The notes: generated by a model from the sequence alone, not told the origin. DNA of 64,000 bases from Rhinopithecus roxellana (GCF_007565055.1 NC_044565.1:43011211-43075210); one strand, 5' to 3'; positions 1 to 11,540 are shown, numbered from the stretch's first letter. A program made the numbers and translations.

Positions 1-583
1 TGAAGATTCAAAACGGAGAAATCTTTGTTGAGATGAGACCAGTGTGAGTTGAGAAGTTAGTGAAAAGCGAAGATTTAGACTGTTAGAATATCAAAAAAAG
101 TATATATTTTAGCAGTAACAAAGCAACAATTGGAAAGAAACTTTATTTCCCTAAACTTTTTCTGAGTACAAATGCAATATATTTAATTTTAGTAAGTGGA
201 CAATACAGAATACTATAAAGAAGAAAATGAAAAAGCGTATGTAACACTATCGATGGGTAATTTAAATTTTCAGTTATTTATTTTGTAATAGGGAAGAATC
301 CTAATTAGATAAACACTTTAGGTGCTTTTCAAACATTGCGTCACAACCCATTGATGGAAGGTACATCAGTTTGGGGGTTTATGATCAGCATCCTTTATTA
401 CAATACAGTGGGAGATTGTATTGTATGATGGAAGTTTTTCATAAAACTTTTATTCATACTTGCAGGTTTACGGTTGTGATGTAAAACATAATTCTAAGTG
501 TGGGCTGCAGACAAGACACTGAAATTAACTGTCAAAAGACTTCGATTTTCACGATTTTAGTTGATTTATTTGAAAAGGAGAAA
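1..583. other. AT-rich stretch without a gene
   Basis: No convincing coding frame or young repeat is seen. Around 335-540 there is weak resemblance to the tail of an ancient hAT-type DNA transposon ('cacaacccattgatgg' followed by 'tatgatcagcat'), too diverged to call with confidence. Confidence 0.4.
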
Positions 584-898
584 GGTGCCGGGCATGATGG
601 CTCACACCTGTAATTCCAGCACTTTGGGAGGCCAAGGTGAGAGAATTGCATGAGCCCAGGAGTTCAAGGCCAGCCTCAGCAACATAGCAAGATGCCATCT
701 CTACAAAAATTTAAAATATTAGCCAGGCATGGTGGCATATGCCTGTACTCCCAGCTACTTGGAAGGCTGACATAGGTGGATCGCTTGCAGCCAGGAGGTC
801 GAGGCAGCAGTGAGCCATGATCACAACACTGCACTCCAGCCTGGGTGACAAAGCGAGACTCTGTCTCAAAAATAAATAAATTAAATAAATAAATAAAA
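584..898 (+). mobile_element. AluJ-grade SINE
   Basis: Full dimeric Alu running from 'ccgggcatgatggctcac' to a tail of 'aaataaataaa' units. The left arm has 'gcaacatagcaagatgccatctctacaaaaattt' type J features and many substitutions, so it is one of the older Alus here. The tail has decayed into an (AAAT)n-like run. Subfamily is an estimate. Confidence 0.9.
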
Positions 899-974
899 GG
901 AAGGAATTTGTATAGCATTCTAATAATAAGACATATTTTGTAATAAACTTAGTCTTGATAAGAAATACCTTTAA

Positions 975-1260
975 GCTGGGAGTAGTGACTCAAGCCTGTA
1001 ATCCCAGGACTTTGGGAGGCCGAGGTGAGCAGATCACCTGAGCTCAGGAGTTCAAGACTAGCCTGGCCAACATGGTGAAACCCTGTTTCTACTAAAAATA
1101 CAAAATCTTAGCTGGGCGTGTTGGTGGGCGCCTGTAATCCCAGCTACCTAGGAGGCTGAGGCAGAAGAATCACTTGAAAGCGGGAGGCGAAGTTTGCAGT
1201 GAGCCAAGATCGCACCACTGCACTCCAGCCTGGGCAACAAGAGCAAAACTCTGTCTAAAA
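975..1260 (+). mobile_element. AluS-grade SINE with GGAA tail
   Basis: Full-length Alu with S-grade sequence ('gcctggccaacatggtgaaaccc', 'aatcacttgaaagcgggagg'). Its 3' A-tail passes directly into the 200-bp GGAA/GGGA array, so the microsatellite most likely grew out of the Alu tail. Confidence 0.9.
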
Positions 1261-1457
1261 AAGGAAGGAAGGAAGGAAGGAAGGAAGGAAGGAAGGAAGG
1301 AAGGAAGGAAGGAAGGAAGGAAGGAAGGAGGGAGGGAGGGAGGGAGGGAGGGAGGGAGGGAGGGAGGGAGGGAGGAAGGAAGGAAGGAAGGAAGGAAGGA
1401 AGGAAGGAAGGAAGGAAGGAAGGAAGGAAGGAAGGAAGGAAGGAAGGAAGGAAGGGA
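1261..1457 (+). repeat. (GGAA)n-(GGGA)n-(GGAA)n compound microsatellite
   Basis: About 197 bp of pure tetranucleotide repeat in three blocks: GGAA to about 1328, GGGA to about 1373, then GGAA to 1457. It lies at the 3' end of a plus-strand Alu. It reads open in several frames (EGRKEGRK on plus, SFLPSFLP on minus); these frames are repeat artefacts. ETS factors bind GGAA, so arrays like this can act as enhancers in some contexts, but nothing here shows activity. Confidence 0.97.
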
Positions 1458-1659
1458 GGATCTTTAAAATACTGTTTTATTGTGAAACTGGTGAACATAT
1501 TAATTGGCTTTCCTCGGTTGCATTCATATACGCTGGATGTCACTGTCACTGAGCTGTTGTTTACCTTAGGAGCTCGCAAACTAAATATTAATCAAATAAC
1601 CACACAGATATTTGTAAAGTTTCAGCTGTGATAAATTCCATGGTACTCAGAGGGCCCCA

Positions 1660-1815
1660 AAAGATAGTATAACCTAATTTAACATAAAAGAGAATTCAGG
1701 GAAGATTGCCCTAGAAAAATAAGATCACTGCATTTTGAAAGATGAGTGTGAAGTGGAGAGAAGAAAACATTCCAGACAGAGACGATATAGCATATTCAAA
1801 TGTCTGATCACCACA
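1660..1815 (-). mobile_element. L2-like fragment
   Basis: Diverged match to the reverse complement of the L2 3' region: the order 'gaattcagggaagattgcc', 'ttgaaagatgagtg', 'acattccagacagag' and 'catattcaaatg' follows the L2 pattern. It is short and old, so confidence is moderate. Confidence 0.45.
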
Positions 1816-2093
1816 GGGGTCCCAAGGTGTACAAGGCCAAATGGTAATCTACTTCAGATAGTGATCTGCTCTCAAGGAGATTGTTACAGGTCCTCAGTGA
1901 CCTGTATTTAGCAGATATCTGTGTCCAGTGGGGAGAGACACTGTCTTTCCTTGATGACATCAACAAAGGAGTCCAACTCCTTACAAAAGTTTCTCTGCTT
2001 GAAATATAAACATGGCAGGTGTTTTAGCTTGTTTTTTATTACTATCATAGAATACCACAAGCTGGGTAAATTATTTTAAAAAACAGAAATTTT

Positions 2094-2903
2094 TCTCAAA
2101 AGAAGACATTTATGCAGCCAACAGACACATGAAAAAATGCTCATCATCACTCGCCATTAGAGATATGCAGATCAAAACCACAATGAGATACCATCTCACA
2201 CCAGTTAGAATGGCAATCATTAAAATGTCAGGAAACAACAGGTGCTGGAGAGGATGTGGAGAAACAGGAACGCTTTTACACTGTTGGTGGGACTGTAAAC
2301 TAGTTCAACCATTGTGGAAGACAGTGTGGCGATTCCTCAAGGATCTAGAACTAGAAACACCATTGGACCCAGCCATCCCATTACTGGGGATATACCCAAA
2401 GGATTATAAATCATGCTGCTATAAAGACACATGCACACATATGTTATTGTGGCACTATTCACAATAGCAAAGACTTGGAATCAACCCAAATGTCCATCAA
2501 TGACAGACTGGATTAAGAAAATGTGGCACATATACACCATGGAATACTATGCAGCCATAAAAAAAGGATGAGTTCGTGTCCTTTGTAGGGACATGGATGC
2601 AGCTGGAAACCATCATTCTCAGCAAACTATCACAAGAACAGAAAACCAAACACTGCATGTTCTCACTCATAGGTGGGAACTGAACAATGAGATCACTTGG
2701 ACACAGGAAGGGGAATATCACACATACCGGGGCCTTTTGTGGGAAGGGGGGAGGGGGGAGGGATAGCATTAGGAGATACACCTAATGTAAATGATGAGTT
2801 AATGGGTGCAGCACACCAACATGGCACATATATACATATGTAACAAACCTGCACGTTGTGCACATGTACCCTAGAACATAAAGTATACTTAAAAAAAAAA
2901 AAA
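2094..2903 (+). mobile_element. L1PA-type LINE, 5'-truncated
   Basis: About 810 bp of the L1 3' end: the ORF2 C-terminus ('ctcaaaagaagacattta' onward), a 3' UTR with the G-rich 'ggggggaggggggaggga' tract, and a 13-bp poly(A). It is little diverged, fitting a catarrhine-age L1PA. It inserted in the same direction as window plus, inside an older reverse-oriented MaLR LTR. It lacks the promoter, ORF1 and most of ORF2, so it cannot move by itself. Confidence 0.93.
2129..2467 (+). pseudogene. L1 ORF2 C-terminal remnant, frameshifted
   Basis: A 112-residue open piece matching the C-terminal domain of L1 ORF2 protein (endonuclease/reverse transcriptase polyprotein). The motifs 'GNNRCWRGCGETGTLLHCWW', 'CKLVQPLWKTVWRFLKD' and 'PAIPLLGIYPKDYKSCCYKD' are clear, including the conserved Cys/His residues. 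One base is missing near 2443-2446, so the normal 'FIAALFTIAK' continuation is lost and the frame ends in 'MLLWHYSQ'. No endonuclease or reverse transcriptase domain is present. Confidence 0.9.
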
Positions 2904-3140
2904 TTATTTCTCACTGTTCTGGAGGCTGGGAAGTCCAAGATCAAGGTACTGCGTGTTCACATGAAGCAGAAGAGAGTGAACCCACTCCCTCAAACCCTTT
3001 TCATAGTGGAATTAATCTATTCATGAGGGCAAAACCCTCCTGATCTAAACACTTCCCATTAGTCTCCACCTCCTAACACTGTTGCATTTGGAATTAAGTT
3101 TCCAACACACAAATTTTGAGAGACACAGTCAAATCATGCA

Positions 3141-3937
3141 GTGGGTTAGGTGATCTTTTATGTAGATTTCCAATTCTGTTATTTATTTGTTTATTTTTAA
3201 ATATATTGATAGTTCCCTTGTAAGCCAGGAAGCTGAAAAGCTTAAAATGTAAACGCACACCTTGAGGGTCAATGTTTGTCTTTATATACAAGTGGATATG
3301 CATATACCCCTGAGAGTAATTTCTTCATAAACCACCAATACATCCATTATAAAAATAATAGCCCATTAATGTCTCTGCTTAGAGGGAAAAGAACTAAAAA
3401 ACTTTAAACATATCTAGTATATACTGCCAAGCACATAAATACACACTGAGCAGCTATAATTCTAAATTTGAAAACCTGTGGGGTAAAGGCATATTTTGAG
3501 TTCTTGATTCCTTCAACTCTAAAAATCACTTATCAGGTTGTTAGGTATTCAGCATTAGGAAACTTTAACTTAAAGAAAGCAAAAGTTCCTAAAAAGGAAA
3601 TACATTTAATTTAAGCAGAGAGTTCTGAAAAGCACAAGCTCTAAAGCACTTTTGCACCAATCTAATATTAATATATAAGAGTAGGAAAAAAGAAATTAAA
3701 AATGTGAGGTAGGTAAATTTTATCTTTAGAACCATACTATAATACCTTCTCAGAGCCATGTTAGTAGGTGATTTTCTCTCTGGTGCTAACAAAAATTCAT
3801 TTGTCTTTTAAAGCATTGTTCTACATTTCATCTGCAGATCCATTTACTCATTTATTCTTTCATTCATTTAACTAAATAACACTAGACACATATAATTATG
3901 ATTAAAAGTGTTTGTTGAATGATCTAGATATGAAAGA
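3141..3937. other. Unassigned AT-rich DNA
   Basis: No recognisable repeat, RNA gene or coding exon. Short open frames on the minus strand (67-69 residues) show no family features. Confidence 0.4.
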
Positions 3938-4787
3938 AACCCCTCTAATCCATTTCTTACATAGCAACAGGTATGATTTTGTGAATCTTAATTATGACAT
4001 TGCCCTGCTTCAATGGTATTCCTCTGCATTTTATTTATTTTATTGCATTTTGAGACAGAGTCTTACTCTGTTGTGAGGTTGGAGTGCAGTGTCACAATCT
4101 CGGCTCACTGCAACCTCTGCCTCCTGGGTACAAGAGATTCTCATGCCTCAGCCTCCCAAGTAGCAGGGATTACAGGTGCCCGCAACCATGCCTGACTAAT
4201 TTTTGTGTTTTTAATAGAGATGGGGTTTTATCATGTTGGCCAGGCTGGTCTTGAACTCCTGAACTCAGGTGATCCACTCACCTCAGCCTCCCAGAGTGCT
4301 GGGATTACAGGCATGAGCCACTGTGCCTGACCTCCTCTGCGTTTAGATAAAAATCTAAATCCATAGTATGTCTTCCAAAGCTCTAAAAAAATCTGGTCCT
4401 TGCCTATTTTCTACCCACATCTCACCAGCCCTCAATTACTATGCTCTGGTTATTCCAGTCAGTTTTCATCTCCTACTTGGAGCCTTGATATAGGCCATTT
4501 CCTTGGAGGGAACAGAATTATCTCCATTCTTCACCTAGATAATAGTTCCTCATTCTTCAGGTCCCTACTTACATATTCTGACATTCCAATAAAATTTATG
4601 TCCCCCTGCACTTTTTATTCATAATACTTATCAAATTTTATAATCACATATATTTTTACATGACGCTTTTTTTTTTTAACATTAGTTTTCTCCTCTAAAC
4701 CATAAGTCCCAGAAAGACAAAGATTATGTCTGGTTCTTTCACATATAAGTAGCCAGAACTCAATAAATATCTATAGAATGCTTTTGT
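3938..4787 (+). mobile_element. L2 3' end, split by an Alu
   Basis: Plus-strand L2 fossil in two parts, about 3938-4032 and 4347-4787. Visible landmarks in L2 order are 'cattgccctgcttcaatgg', 'agataaaaatctaaatcc', 'ctggtccttgcctatttt', 'cataagtcccagaaagac' and the terminal 'actcaataaatatc'. The Alu at 4033 inserted into the middle and duplicated the target. Confidence 0.8.
4033..4332 (-). mobile_element. AluS-grade SINE
   Basis: Reverse-oriented Alu starting with an interrupted T run and ending 'cactgtgcctgacc'. It is flanked by near-identical TSDs, 'cctctgcattta'-like at about 4020-4032 and 'tcctctgcgttta' at 4333-4345, and sits inside an L2. Confidence 0.93.
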
Positions 4788-4799
4788 TTCAGGCCTAGA

Positions 4800-4960
4800 G
4801 CCACTACTAATTATTTAGCCTGGCACAAGTCACTTAACCTTCCTAGAATTAATTTTATCCTCTAAAAATGAGTACAATACTACCTTCCTCTTGTATTATA
4901 TTTAGGTCTAAAAAATACCATGCATACATTCGCCCAGAAAAAGTGTAGGACTTGATAAAT
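4800..4960 (+). mobile_element. MIR SINE fragment
   Basis: MIR core pattern on the plus strand: 'gcacaagtcacttaacctt', then 'attttatcctctaaaaatg' and 'gtacaatactaccttcctc', corresponding to the MIR segment 'caagttacttaacctctc...cctcatctgtaaaatg...aatagtacctacctc'. It directly follows the L2 end. Confidence 0.7.
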
Positions 4961-6140
4961 AAATAAATTCCTTTCCCCACCCTGTTCTCTTTTACTTCTA
5001 TGCACATCTAAAAACGTTTCAACACTCTGGTCCAAAATAAAGAAATGATTCACAAATCTGGCATTTGCCAGCCACTAGTTTACTTTCCCTTCCTACTCCC
5101 CAATTAAGAGAAAGCTCATTTTGAGGTTTAATGGAGAGTGTCGCAGGTTCATCAGAGTTCAATTCAGCAGTCTGGAGTGAATTTGTAATAATCCATGACC
5201 ACAGACCAGTTTGTATTTTTCCACTAATAAAACTCAAGAATGGCTATGTTTAAATGGAATTTTGCAGGTCATTAATCCATTCTAAGGACTGACTTTTTTG
5301 GCTGTTTAATTGGGAAACAGTGGTGGTAGAAACAGATTCGGAATCTGGATTCATCTAGGAGATAAAGTGGTAGGCTGTTTATGTCTTATCAATGTATACT
5401 TTGAAAGAATTTCTGAATGACTTAAACTGAAAAAATTTTAAAGTCACTGACACCTTTCTGTATCAAACAGGATTTAGATGACAACATTTGCAATGACTCT
5501 GTACAGAACTAACTCTTGTGGGTCAGAAGGTTTTTTTCTTACTTGAAACTGCGGGACAAAAAGCTTTAGAAGACTGCCCTTTCTTGTTCTGAACTGACCA
5601 ATGTCTTCTCTTTTGCTGCCTCACAAAAACACATCCCTTGTGTAAGTGTCTGGTTCAAACACAGGCAGGTGCCACGGTTCTGGCCAAAGAAATACCAGGG
5701 AGCATCTACAGGGAGATTTCTAGGGGAGCTTTTCACCTCTTTAAATGGTACAAAAAACAGAGGCATTTTTTTTCTGCCTCTGGATGTCATAAACTGCAAG
5801 AAACCTAATATATGGTAGCTGTTTGGGAATGGCAGCTTGGGGCATGTGAGATAGGAAATATTATTATCTATACTCAACAGAAGAAAAACTGAATTATACA
5901 AATGAGTAATCTTGTTCATGACACAGATTGTCTCAATTGCTATGAAATATCTGGTAATTCTCTACTCTCTCCCACACTTGCCATTTTTCCCATATTCCAA
6001 CCTATCCTGGAAGTATTTATCCTGGCAAATTCCCACACCACTTCCCCATCACTCTCAAATACCATATATTTTTTAGAGTTCTAACATAACAACTGAAAGA
6101 AATATGGCCATTTATTAATCTCACGCTTCAAGGAGATACA
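4961..6140. other. Unassigned repeat-poor DNA
   Basis: Includes a 117-residue minus-strand open frame at 5566-5919 with no recognised domain. I could not identify a repeat family, and no splice or promoter signals stand out. Confidence 0.35.
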
Positions 6141-6176
6141 TGGATGGAGGATGGATGGATGGATGGATGGATGGAT
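6141..6176 (+). repeat. (GGAT)n microsatellite
   Basis: About eight near-perfect GGAT units. It leads into AT-rich simple sequence to 6320 in which a motif like 'atatgaatacatg' recurs four times (about 6247-6290). Confidence 0.92.
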
Positions 6177-6326
6177 AAACAGATATATCTTACACACACA
6201 TTATTTAACATATATTGAATAATGTCTATTTAACACATCATGAGAATATATGAATACATGAATATATGAATACATATATGAATACATGTTTAACATATCT
6301 TTAACATATATACATTTAACAAACAT

Positions 6327-6632
6327 TTTTTTTTTTTTTTTTTTTTGAGACCGAGTCTTGCTCTGTCGCCCAGGCTGGAGTGCAGTGGCCAGATCTCAGC
6401 TCACTGCAAGCTCCGCCTCCCGGGTTCACGCCATTCTCCTGCCTCAGCCTCCCGAGTAGCTGGGACTACAGGCGCCCGCCACCTCGTCAGGCTAGTTTTT
6501 TTGTATTTTTTTAGTAGAGACGGGGTTTCACCGTGTTAGGCAGAGATGGTCTCGAACTCCTGACCTCGTGATTCGCCCATCTCGGCCTCCCAAAGTGCTG
6601 GGATTACAGGCTTGAGCCACCGCGCCCGGCCC
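6327..6632 (-). mobile_element. AluY, cercopithecid type
   Basis: Reverse-oriented young Alu with T tail. It carries 'ggcttgagccaccgcgcccgg' features and 'gtggccagatctcagctc', the Old World monkey type. A short TSD 'caaacat' is present at both ends (about 6319 and 6633). The element lies in AT-rich simple DNA. Confidence 0.93.
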
Positions 6633-7708
6633 AAACATGTTTAACATATGCATATTTTGCACATATACTTTACTGAGTGAGAGAGAATAGTTAATGGCTC
6701 ATGAAAATCCAAAACAGGACTGGAAATAATCCCCAATCTTCAGAAATTCACAAATTCCATGTCTATGTGAATGACTAGCATTGTTCTTTTGCTAACCCAT
6801 TGACAAGGAAAGTTCATGAAAGTAATGTTGGTAAGTAATTTCTTTATCTCTGCAGAGGTTCTAATGACTCACTGCCATTCCTCTCTTTTATTTCTCTCTC
6901 TTCTTTAGGATTGTAATGACTGGCCCTAAAAATGATGACTGAATATCTACAGTGATTTAATACTGTCACCCATGGTAAGGACACAGCTAAAAACTCTGTC
7001 AATAATCAGGATAATCAGGAAATACCAGATTTCTACAAGAAAACAAGCAGCCACTAGAAATGTTCAATTGGGTTTTAAAGTGGGTGCATATAAAGTTAAA
7101 AATAAGCATGTTATCACTAACAGAACCATTCTATTACTATCACCATCTTTTCTCCATTTTTTCACATACTTCTACAACATCTTTAAAAGCTAAAGTTGAG
7201 GATGGAATGTTTGGTTTTTTCTACTTTTGTTGGGAAACTTGAAATCTTAACTCTCTCTAAATGTAACATCCCTGTCCCTTGTATGTAATATTATACTTGT
7301 ATCTAATATTAACAAGTCTGAGAAGAGGAGTGGCCTCCTCTCTTGGTCTGGTGCTTGCGGGTGGACAAGCAGTGGGTGGGATTCAGAAAATGGAATTCTG
7401 CATGGAAGTAGAATGCTTTAAACAATACGAGTATAGGTACTTACCATTTATTCATAAATTATGCACTATCCTTCCATCTCTAAACCACTAAGCCACAACC
7501 AATGATCAAACCATCTCATCACTAAAAATAAAATAACTTTTCTTTTTGTCTGCTAGTGTTCCCCTTCAGGAGCTCCCCACAACCCTGCTTTTTTTCCCTC
7601 TGATCAGTGAGGTGAGCCAGGAAGAAGTGTATGATAAATTTTGATGTTTAACAAACATCATGGCACACCATGCACTTTGTAAATGACAGCAGTAGGATTT
7701 CAGAATTA
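6633..7708. other. Unassigned repeat-poor DNA
   Basis: AT-rich, no confident repeat or exon. Two overlapping plus-strand frames (60-73 residues) at 6972-7242 look like chance frames. Confidence 0.4.
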
Positions 7709-7723
7709 ACAATAAGTATACTG

Positions 7724-8002
7724 GGCCGGGCGCGGTGGCTCAAGCCTGTAATCCCAGCACTTTGGGAGGCCGAGACGGGCGGATCACGAGGTCAGGAGAT
7801 CGAGACCATCCTGGCTAACACGGTGAAACCCCGTCTCTACTAAAAATACAAAAACTAGCCGGGCGAGGTGGTGGGCGCCTGTAGTCCCAGCTACTCGGGA
7901 GGCTGAGGCAGGAGAATGGCGTAAACCCAGGAGGCGGAGCTTGCAGTGAGCTGAGATCTGGCCACTGCACTCCAGTCCGGGCGACAGAGCGAGACTCCGC
8001 CT

Positions 8003-8040
<38 letters not shown>
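7724..8040 (+). mobile_element. AluY, cercopithecid type, long A-tail
   Basis: Intact Alu from 'ggccgggcgcggtggctcaa' to an uninterrupted run of about 36 A. A perfect 15-bp TSD, 'acaataagtatactg', flanks it at 7709-7723 and 8041-8055. The long pure tail and low divergence mark a recent insertion. Confidence 0.97.
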
Positions 8041-8042
<2 letters not shown>

Positions 8043-8055
8043 AATAAGTATACTG

Positions 8056-10013
8056 ATAATTTGTTTTTGTTTTAATAATATCTTATTTTTAAATTCAGAA
8101 TTACTAATTGGAATAGATAGCTTTTTTATATATATCAACAAATTAACAATAAGAAATATATATTGTCTATTATAAGATAGCCATTACCACAGAATATTTT
8201 AACATCTAAGACTATTATATTACCAAAATATATCATTAAATCCAGGATCATATATGTGTAATATGCTGCTTCAAGAAAATTGTGGATTTAAAAATTACAG
8301 CCTACGAGACTCCATTTCAAGATGATATAACAGTGGATATATTAGTCAATGTTTCTCACAAATGAATCAACATATTGTATAATTACAATCATATTTAATC
8401 ATTGTAGAAAGTACAGGAAGTAACATAGTCTCTTTTCTGTTTGGACAACTCATCTCAGATTAAAATTCGCTTGCAAGTAAATTCATAGAGGATTGGTTAT
8501 CTGGTTATATCTGGCCATTAAATATAAATTAAATTTGTTTTAAAAGTCTGGGTTTGAACAGAAACATGGCTTTCTAAAATAAATGAAGGTTTTTTTTTTT
8601 TTTAATGCAATTACTTACTGTTTGTTTAATGTTTGATTCACTCAAGAGCAATTCCCCCCTTAAGCATTTGTGAAGTAGTTTGTGGACATGCTTGCAGTAG
8701 TATACTTGTGTGCAAAAATCAAACATAAAAACTGATCACATGCTCACAGCTGGAAACCGTGTCAGGCTTTATTCAGTAAGGTATCAGGCATTATCATTTA
8801 GCGCTCCCACAGCAGGAGGAAAAATGGTGGCACAGAGGAGAACGATCACATCAGACACACTCCAGGGGTTTCCTTTCCCTACATTGTTCCTCTCCCAAAT
8901 GTAACTCTTTAAATTTTAAATAGGAAAAGAACACACAGAATCATTTCTCAGAACAAAAAATAAAATAAAATAAAATAAAAGGAGTGGGGGAGTGGATATG
9001 GAAGGGAAAGATAGTGGCAAAACAAGAAGGAAAACATTTCTCATTAAATAAAGTGAATATTAGAAAGTTCAACATACACTTTAATGCGTCCTTAAGACCT
9101 AAAGAAGCACACACATCAAAGAGGTTTTGAAGATCTACTTTAGTTCAGATAATGCAGTGTTTTCGTGTGCTCTGTTTTACCATTGTTGATCAGGAACAGG
9201 TTATTCCCTAGTAACCAAATGCAAATGTACTCAAGAATAGCTAATTGATGAGGTTTTCTCTTATAAACCTATACTTATCACATATAATATATATTAACAC
9301 ACATTAAGATAATTGAAAGAGTTGAAGATACATGAACTGGAACACATCTTATTTTTCCTTATTAGAGAAGAAATCACCTTAAAACCCTGTTATCTAATTC
9401 TATTTCTTCATAGAAAAATTATAATTTAGGAATTAATTTTAGCCTCCACAAATCTCAATTTTCGGGTTAGTCCTTGTTTAATACAGTTAATAGCATCATT
9501 ATTAGGGGGGAAAAAATCACATTACTAGGCTTATTTTACCAGAAAAGCAAAATTCATAAGAGAGATAGAGTTTCAGAAAGTGGAGGAATTCCTAAGAAAT
9601 AACAATTATCATTTCATGTAAATGATATAACCCCCTCCAATGCCTTCAATGGCTATAAAGTCAACACCTGAAGGTCTGCAGATGGATGGTGCATTCAGTA
9701 TCTTCTTCTTCAATGCATTTGCCGCACCTACTGCTTAACCTTGTTCATACTTCAGGCACTCTTCGCAGTGTAGGCTGAAGATAGCCCTTTGAAACCCAAA
9801 CACTTGGCTATCTACTCTGCTTTTGGAACGATTTGAGAAAGAAATACCTATCAGCATGCAACAGCTAAGTAAAGACAGAAAACAGATCTCAGTCCATCCA
9901 TCTATCGTTTTGTAAATGCCCTAGGATTAGAAATGAGTTATCCTCATCCCTAACATTCACTCTGAAATATTATGCTAACATTCTAACGTTTTTCTTGTGA
10001 CTTTGTGACAAAT
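8056..10013. other. Unassigned AT-rich DNA, ~2 kb
   Basis: Contains a poly-T of about 14 at 8589, an (AAAAT)n run at 8950-8980, and no confident transposon or exon. Open frames are all under 65 residues. Confidence 0.4.
8950..8981 (+). repeat. (AAAAT)n simple repeat
   Basis: Five to six AAAAT units not attached to a recognisable SINE. Confidence 0.85.
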
Positions 10014-10030
10014 AAAGAAACTAAGCCAAC

Positions 10031-10333
10031 GGCCGGGCGCGGTGGCTCAAGCCTGTAATCCCAGCACTTTGGGAGGCCGAGACGGGCGGATCACAAGGTC
10101 AGGAGATCGAGACCATCCTGGCTAATATGGTGAAACCCCGTCTCTACTAAAGAATACAAAAAACTAGCCAGGCGACGAGGCGGGCGTCTGTAGTCCCAGC
10201 TACTTGGGAGGCGGAGGCAGGAGAATGGCGTGAACCTGGGAGGCGGAGCTTGCAGTGAGCTGAGATCCGGCCACCGCAACCGCACTCCAGCCTGGGCGAC
10301 AGAGCCAGACTCCGTCTCAAAAAAAAAAAAAAG
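10031..10333 (+). mobile_element. AluY, cercopithecid type, variant branch
   Basis: Full-length young Alu. It differs from most neighbours in the linked variants 'gctaatatggtg', 'ggcgacgaggcgggcg' and 'gcgtgaacc', which it largely shares with the copy at 38719. A TSD of about 15 bp ('aaagaaactaagcca') flanks it at 10014-10028 and 10335-10349. The right arm has a small extra 'ccgcaa' before 'ccgcactcc'. Confidence 0.95.
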
Positions 10334-10349
10334 AAAAGAAACTAAGCCA

Positions 10350-11065
10350 CAAGCAGATTAACTATATATTTAGCTTAAAGTAAATGTTAAACAAAATTTG
10401 GATGTGACCTCTTGGCTGTAGAGCTATGATTTCTATCAGCTTGAGCTCTGCATGTGTGTGTCCGTGTGTGTGTATGTGAATGAGCATATATACATATGAA
10501 TATATGTTATTTATACATGTGAATCTCTACATAGAGACATACACATACACCCTTTTAAATTTTTAGGGATTTTTTTTTGTCAAAGGAAAAAAAGAGATAA
10601 ATCCTTAGGCCAAAATAGGAAGGAACAAACTGAATATATGCATTTTCCTTTTAAACAGGGATTCTGATCAGCCTAACAAGATGTTTCCCTGAAATACTGG
10701 CCTCAAATGAGTCCATTCAGCCATGGCAAGGAGAGGTTTCCAGCCAAAACATTTAATTAGTGCCCAATTAAGACAGCCAGAATGATGTGGAGCCCGGGCG
10801 CTGGCCGCGTGCTCGCCTCAGGATGGGTAAGCAGCTTAAGTGAGTCTAGTCTGACTAAAAGCTGTCAACTGTCAAACTGTCAGTGGGCCATATGGGTCAG
10901 GCAGCAGCATCTCTCTGAAGAATTCGGCTTGTCCACTCATCAGGGGAAAAACACCTCCAACACCATTGGATTGACAAATAACCTGCAGTTCCTCAAAGCA
11001 GAAAGAAATTGAAGTTATGGTCCGATTAAAGGGGGAACTCTGTCATGTGCCATTTTAAACTTGAC
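10350..11065. other. Repeat-free island with homeodomain-like cores
   Basis: After a TG-rich run (10450-10476), 10640-11040 is free of recognisable repeats and less AT-rich. It includes 'aacatttaattagtgccc' and 'ccaattaag' next to a GC-rich patch 'agcccgggcgctggccgcg' and the direct repeats 'ctgtcaactgtcaaactgtc'. It could be conserved regulatory DNA; only the composition and motif content support this. A 76-residue frame at 10782-11012 has no known domain. Confidence 0.35.
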
Positions 11066-11500
11066 TAGCACACCATCAGCTATAGGAAAATGTCCAAACT
11101 CCTTAACGTGGCAGATAATACCCCCGGCCTAATTATCTGCCCTCATCTCTCACCTCTTCCTTTCTATGCACAATGCTCTTTCTGGACTCCAAAGCTTTGC
11201 TACCGCTGTACCCTCTGCCAACAATACCATTCTCTCTTCTTCTTCCACCCCAGCTTATTCATCTCTTTCGCTCAAACTTATCCTTTTATTTTAAACTTTG
11301 GAGTCAGCAGCTAAGGGAATTCTTTTCTTTCTTTTTTTTTGTTTTTTTGAGATGGAGTCTCACTTTGTCGCCCAGGCTGGAGTGCAGTGGCGCGATGTCA
11401 GCTCACTGAAAGCTCTGCCTCCCGGATTCAGGGCATTCTCCTGCCTCAGCCTCCCTAGTTGGTGGGACTACAGGCACCCGCCACCACGTCCGGCTATCTT

Positions 11501-11540
<40 letters not shown>

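Larger units (their letters stand above)
2020..3140 (-). mobile_element. MaLR LTR (MLT1/MST type), split by an L1
   Basis: Two halves, 2020-2093 and about 2904-3140, join into one MaLR-type LTR in reverse orientation: 'tgttttagcttg', 'aataccacaagctgggtaaa', 'ttctggaggctgggaagtcc', 'cattcatgagggcaaaaccc' and 'ttaagtttccaacac'. It begins TG and ends CA at about 3140. The L1 at 2094-2903 interrupts it near the 'aaatttatttctcac' segment. Internal viral genes are absent, so it is a solo LTR. Confidence 0.75.

Noticed and set aside
1261..1457. CRISPR-like regular repeats
   Set aside because: Simple tetranucleotide repeats without spacers in a primate genome.
1148..1579. 143-residue proline/serine/leucine repeat frame
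   Set aside because: Minus-strand reading of the GGAA/GGGA microsatellite; not a protein gene.
5566..5919. 117-residue minus-strand open frame
   Set aside because: No domain recognised and no gene context.
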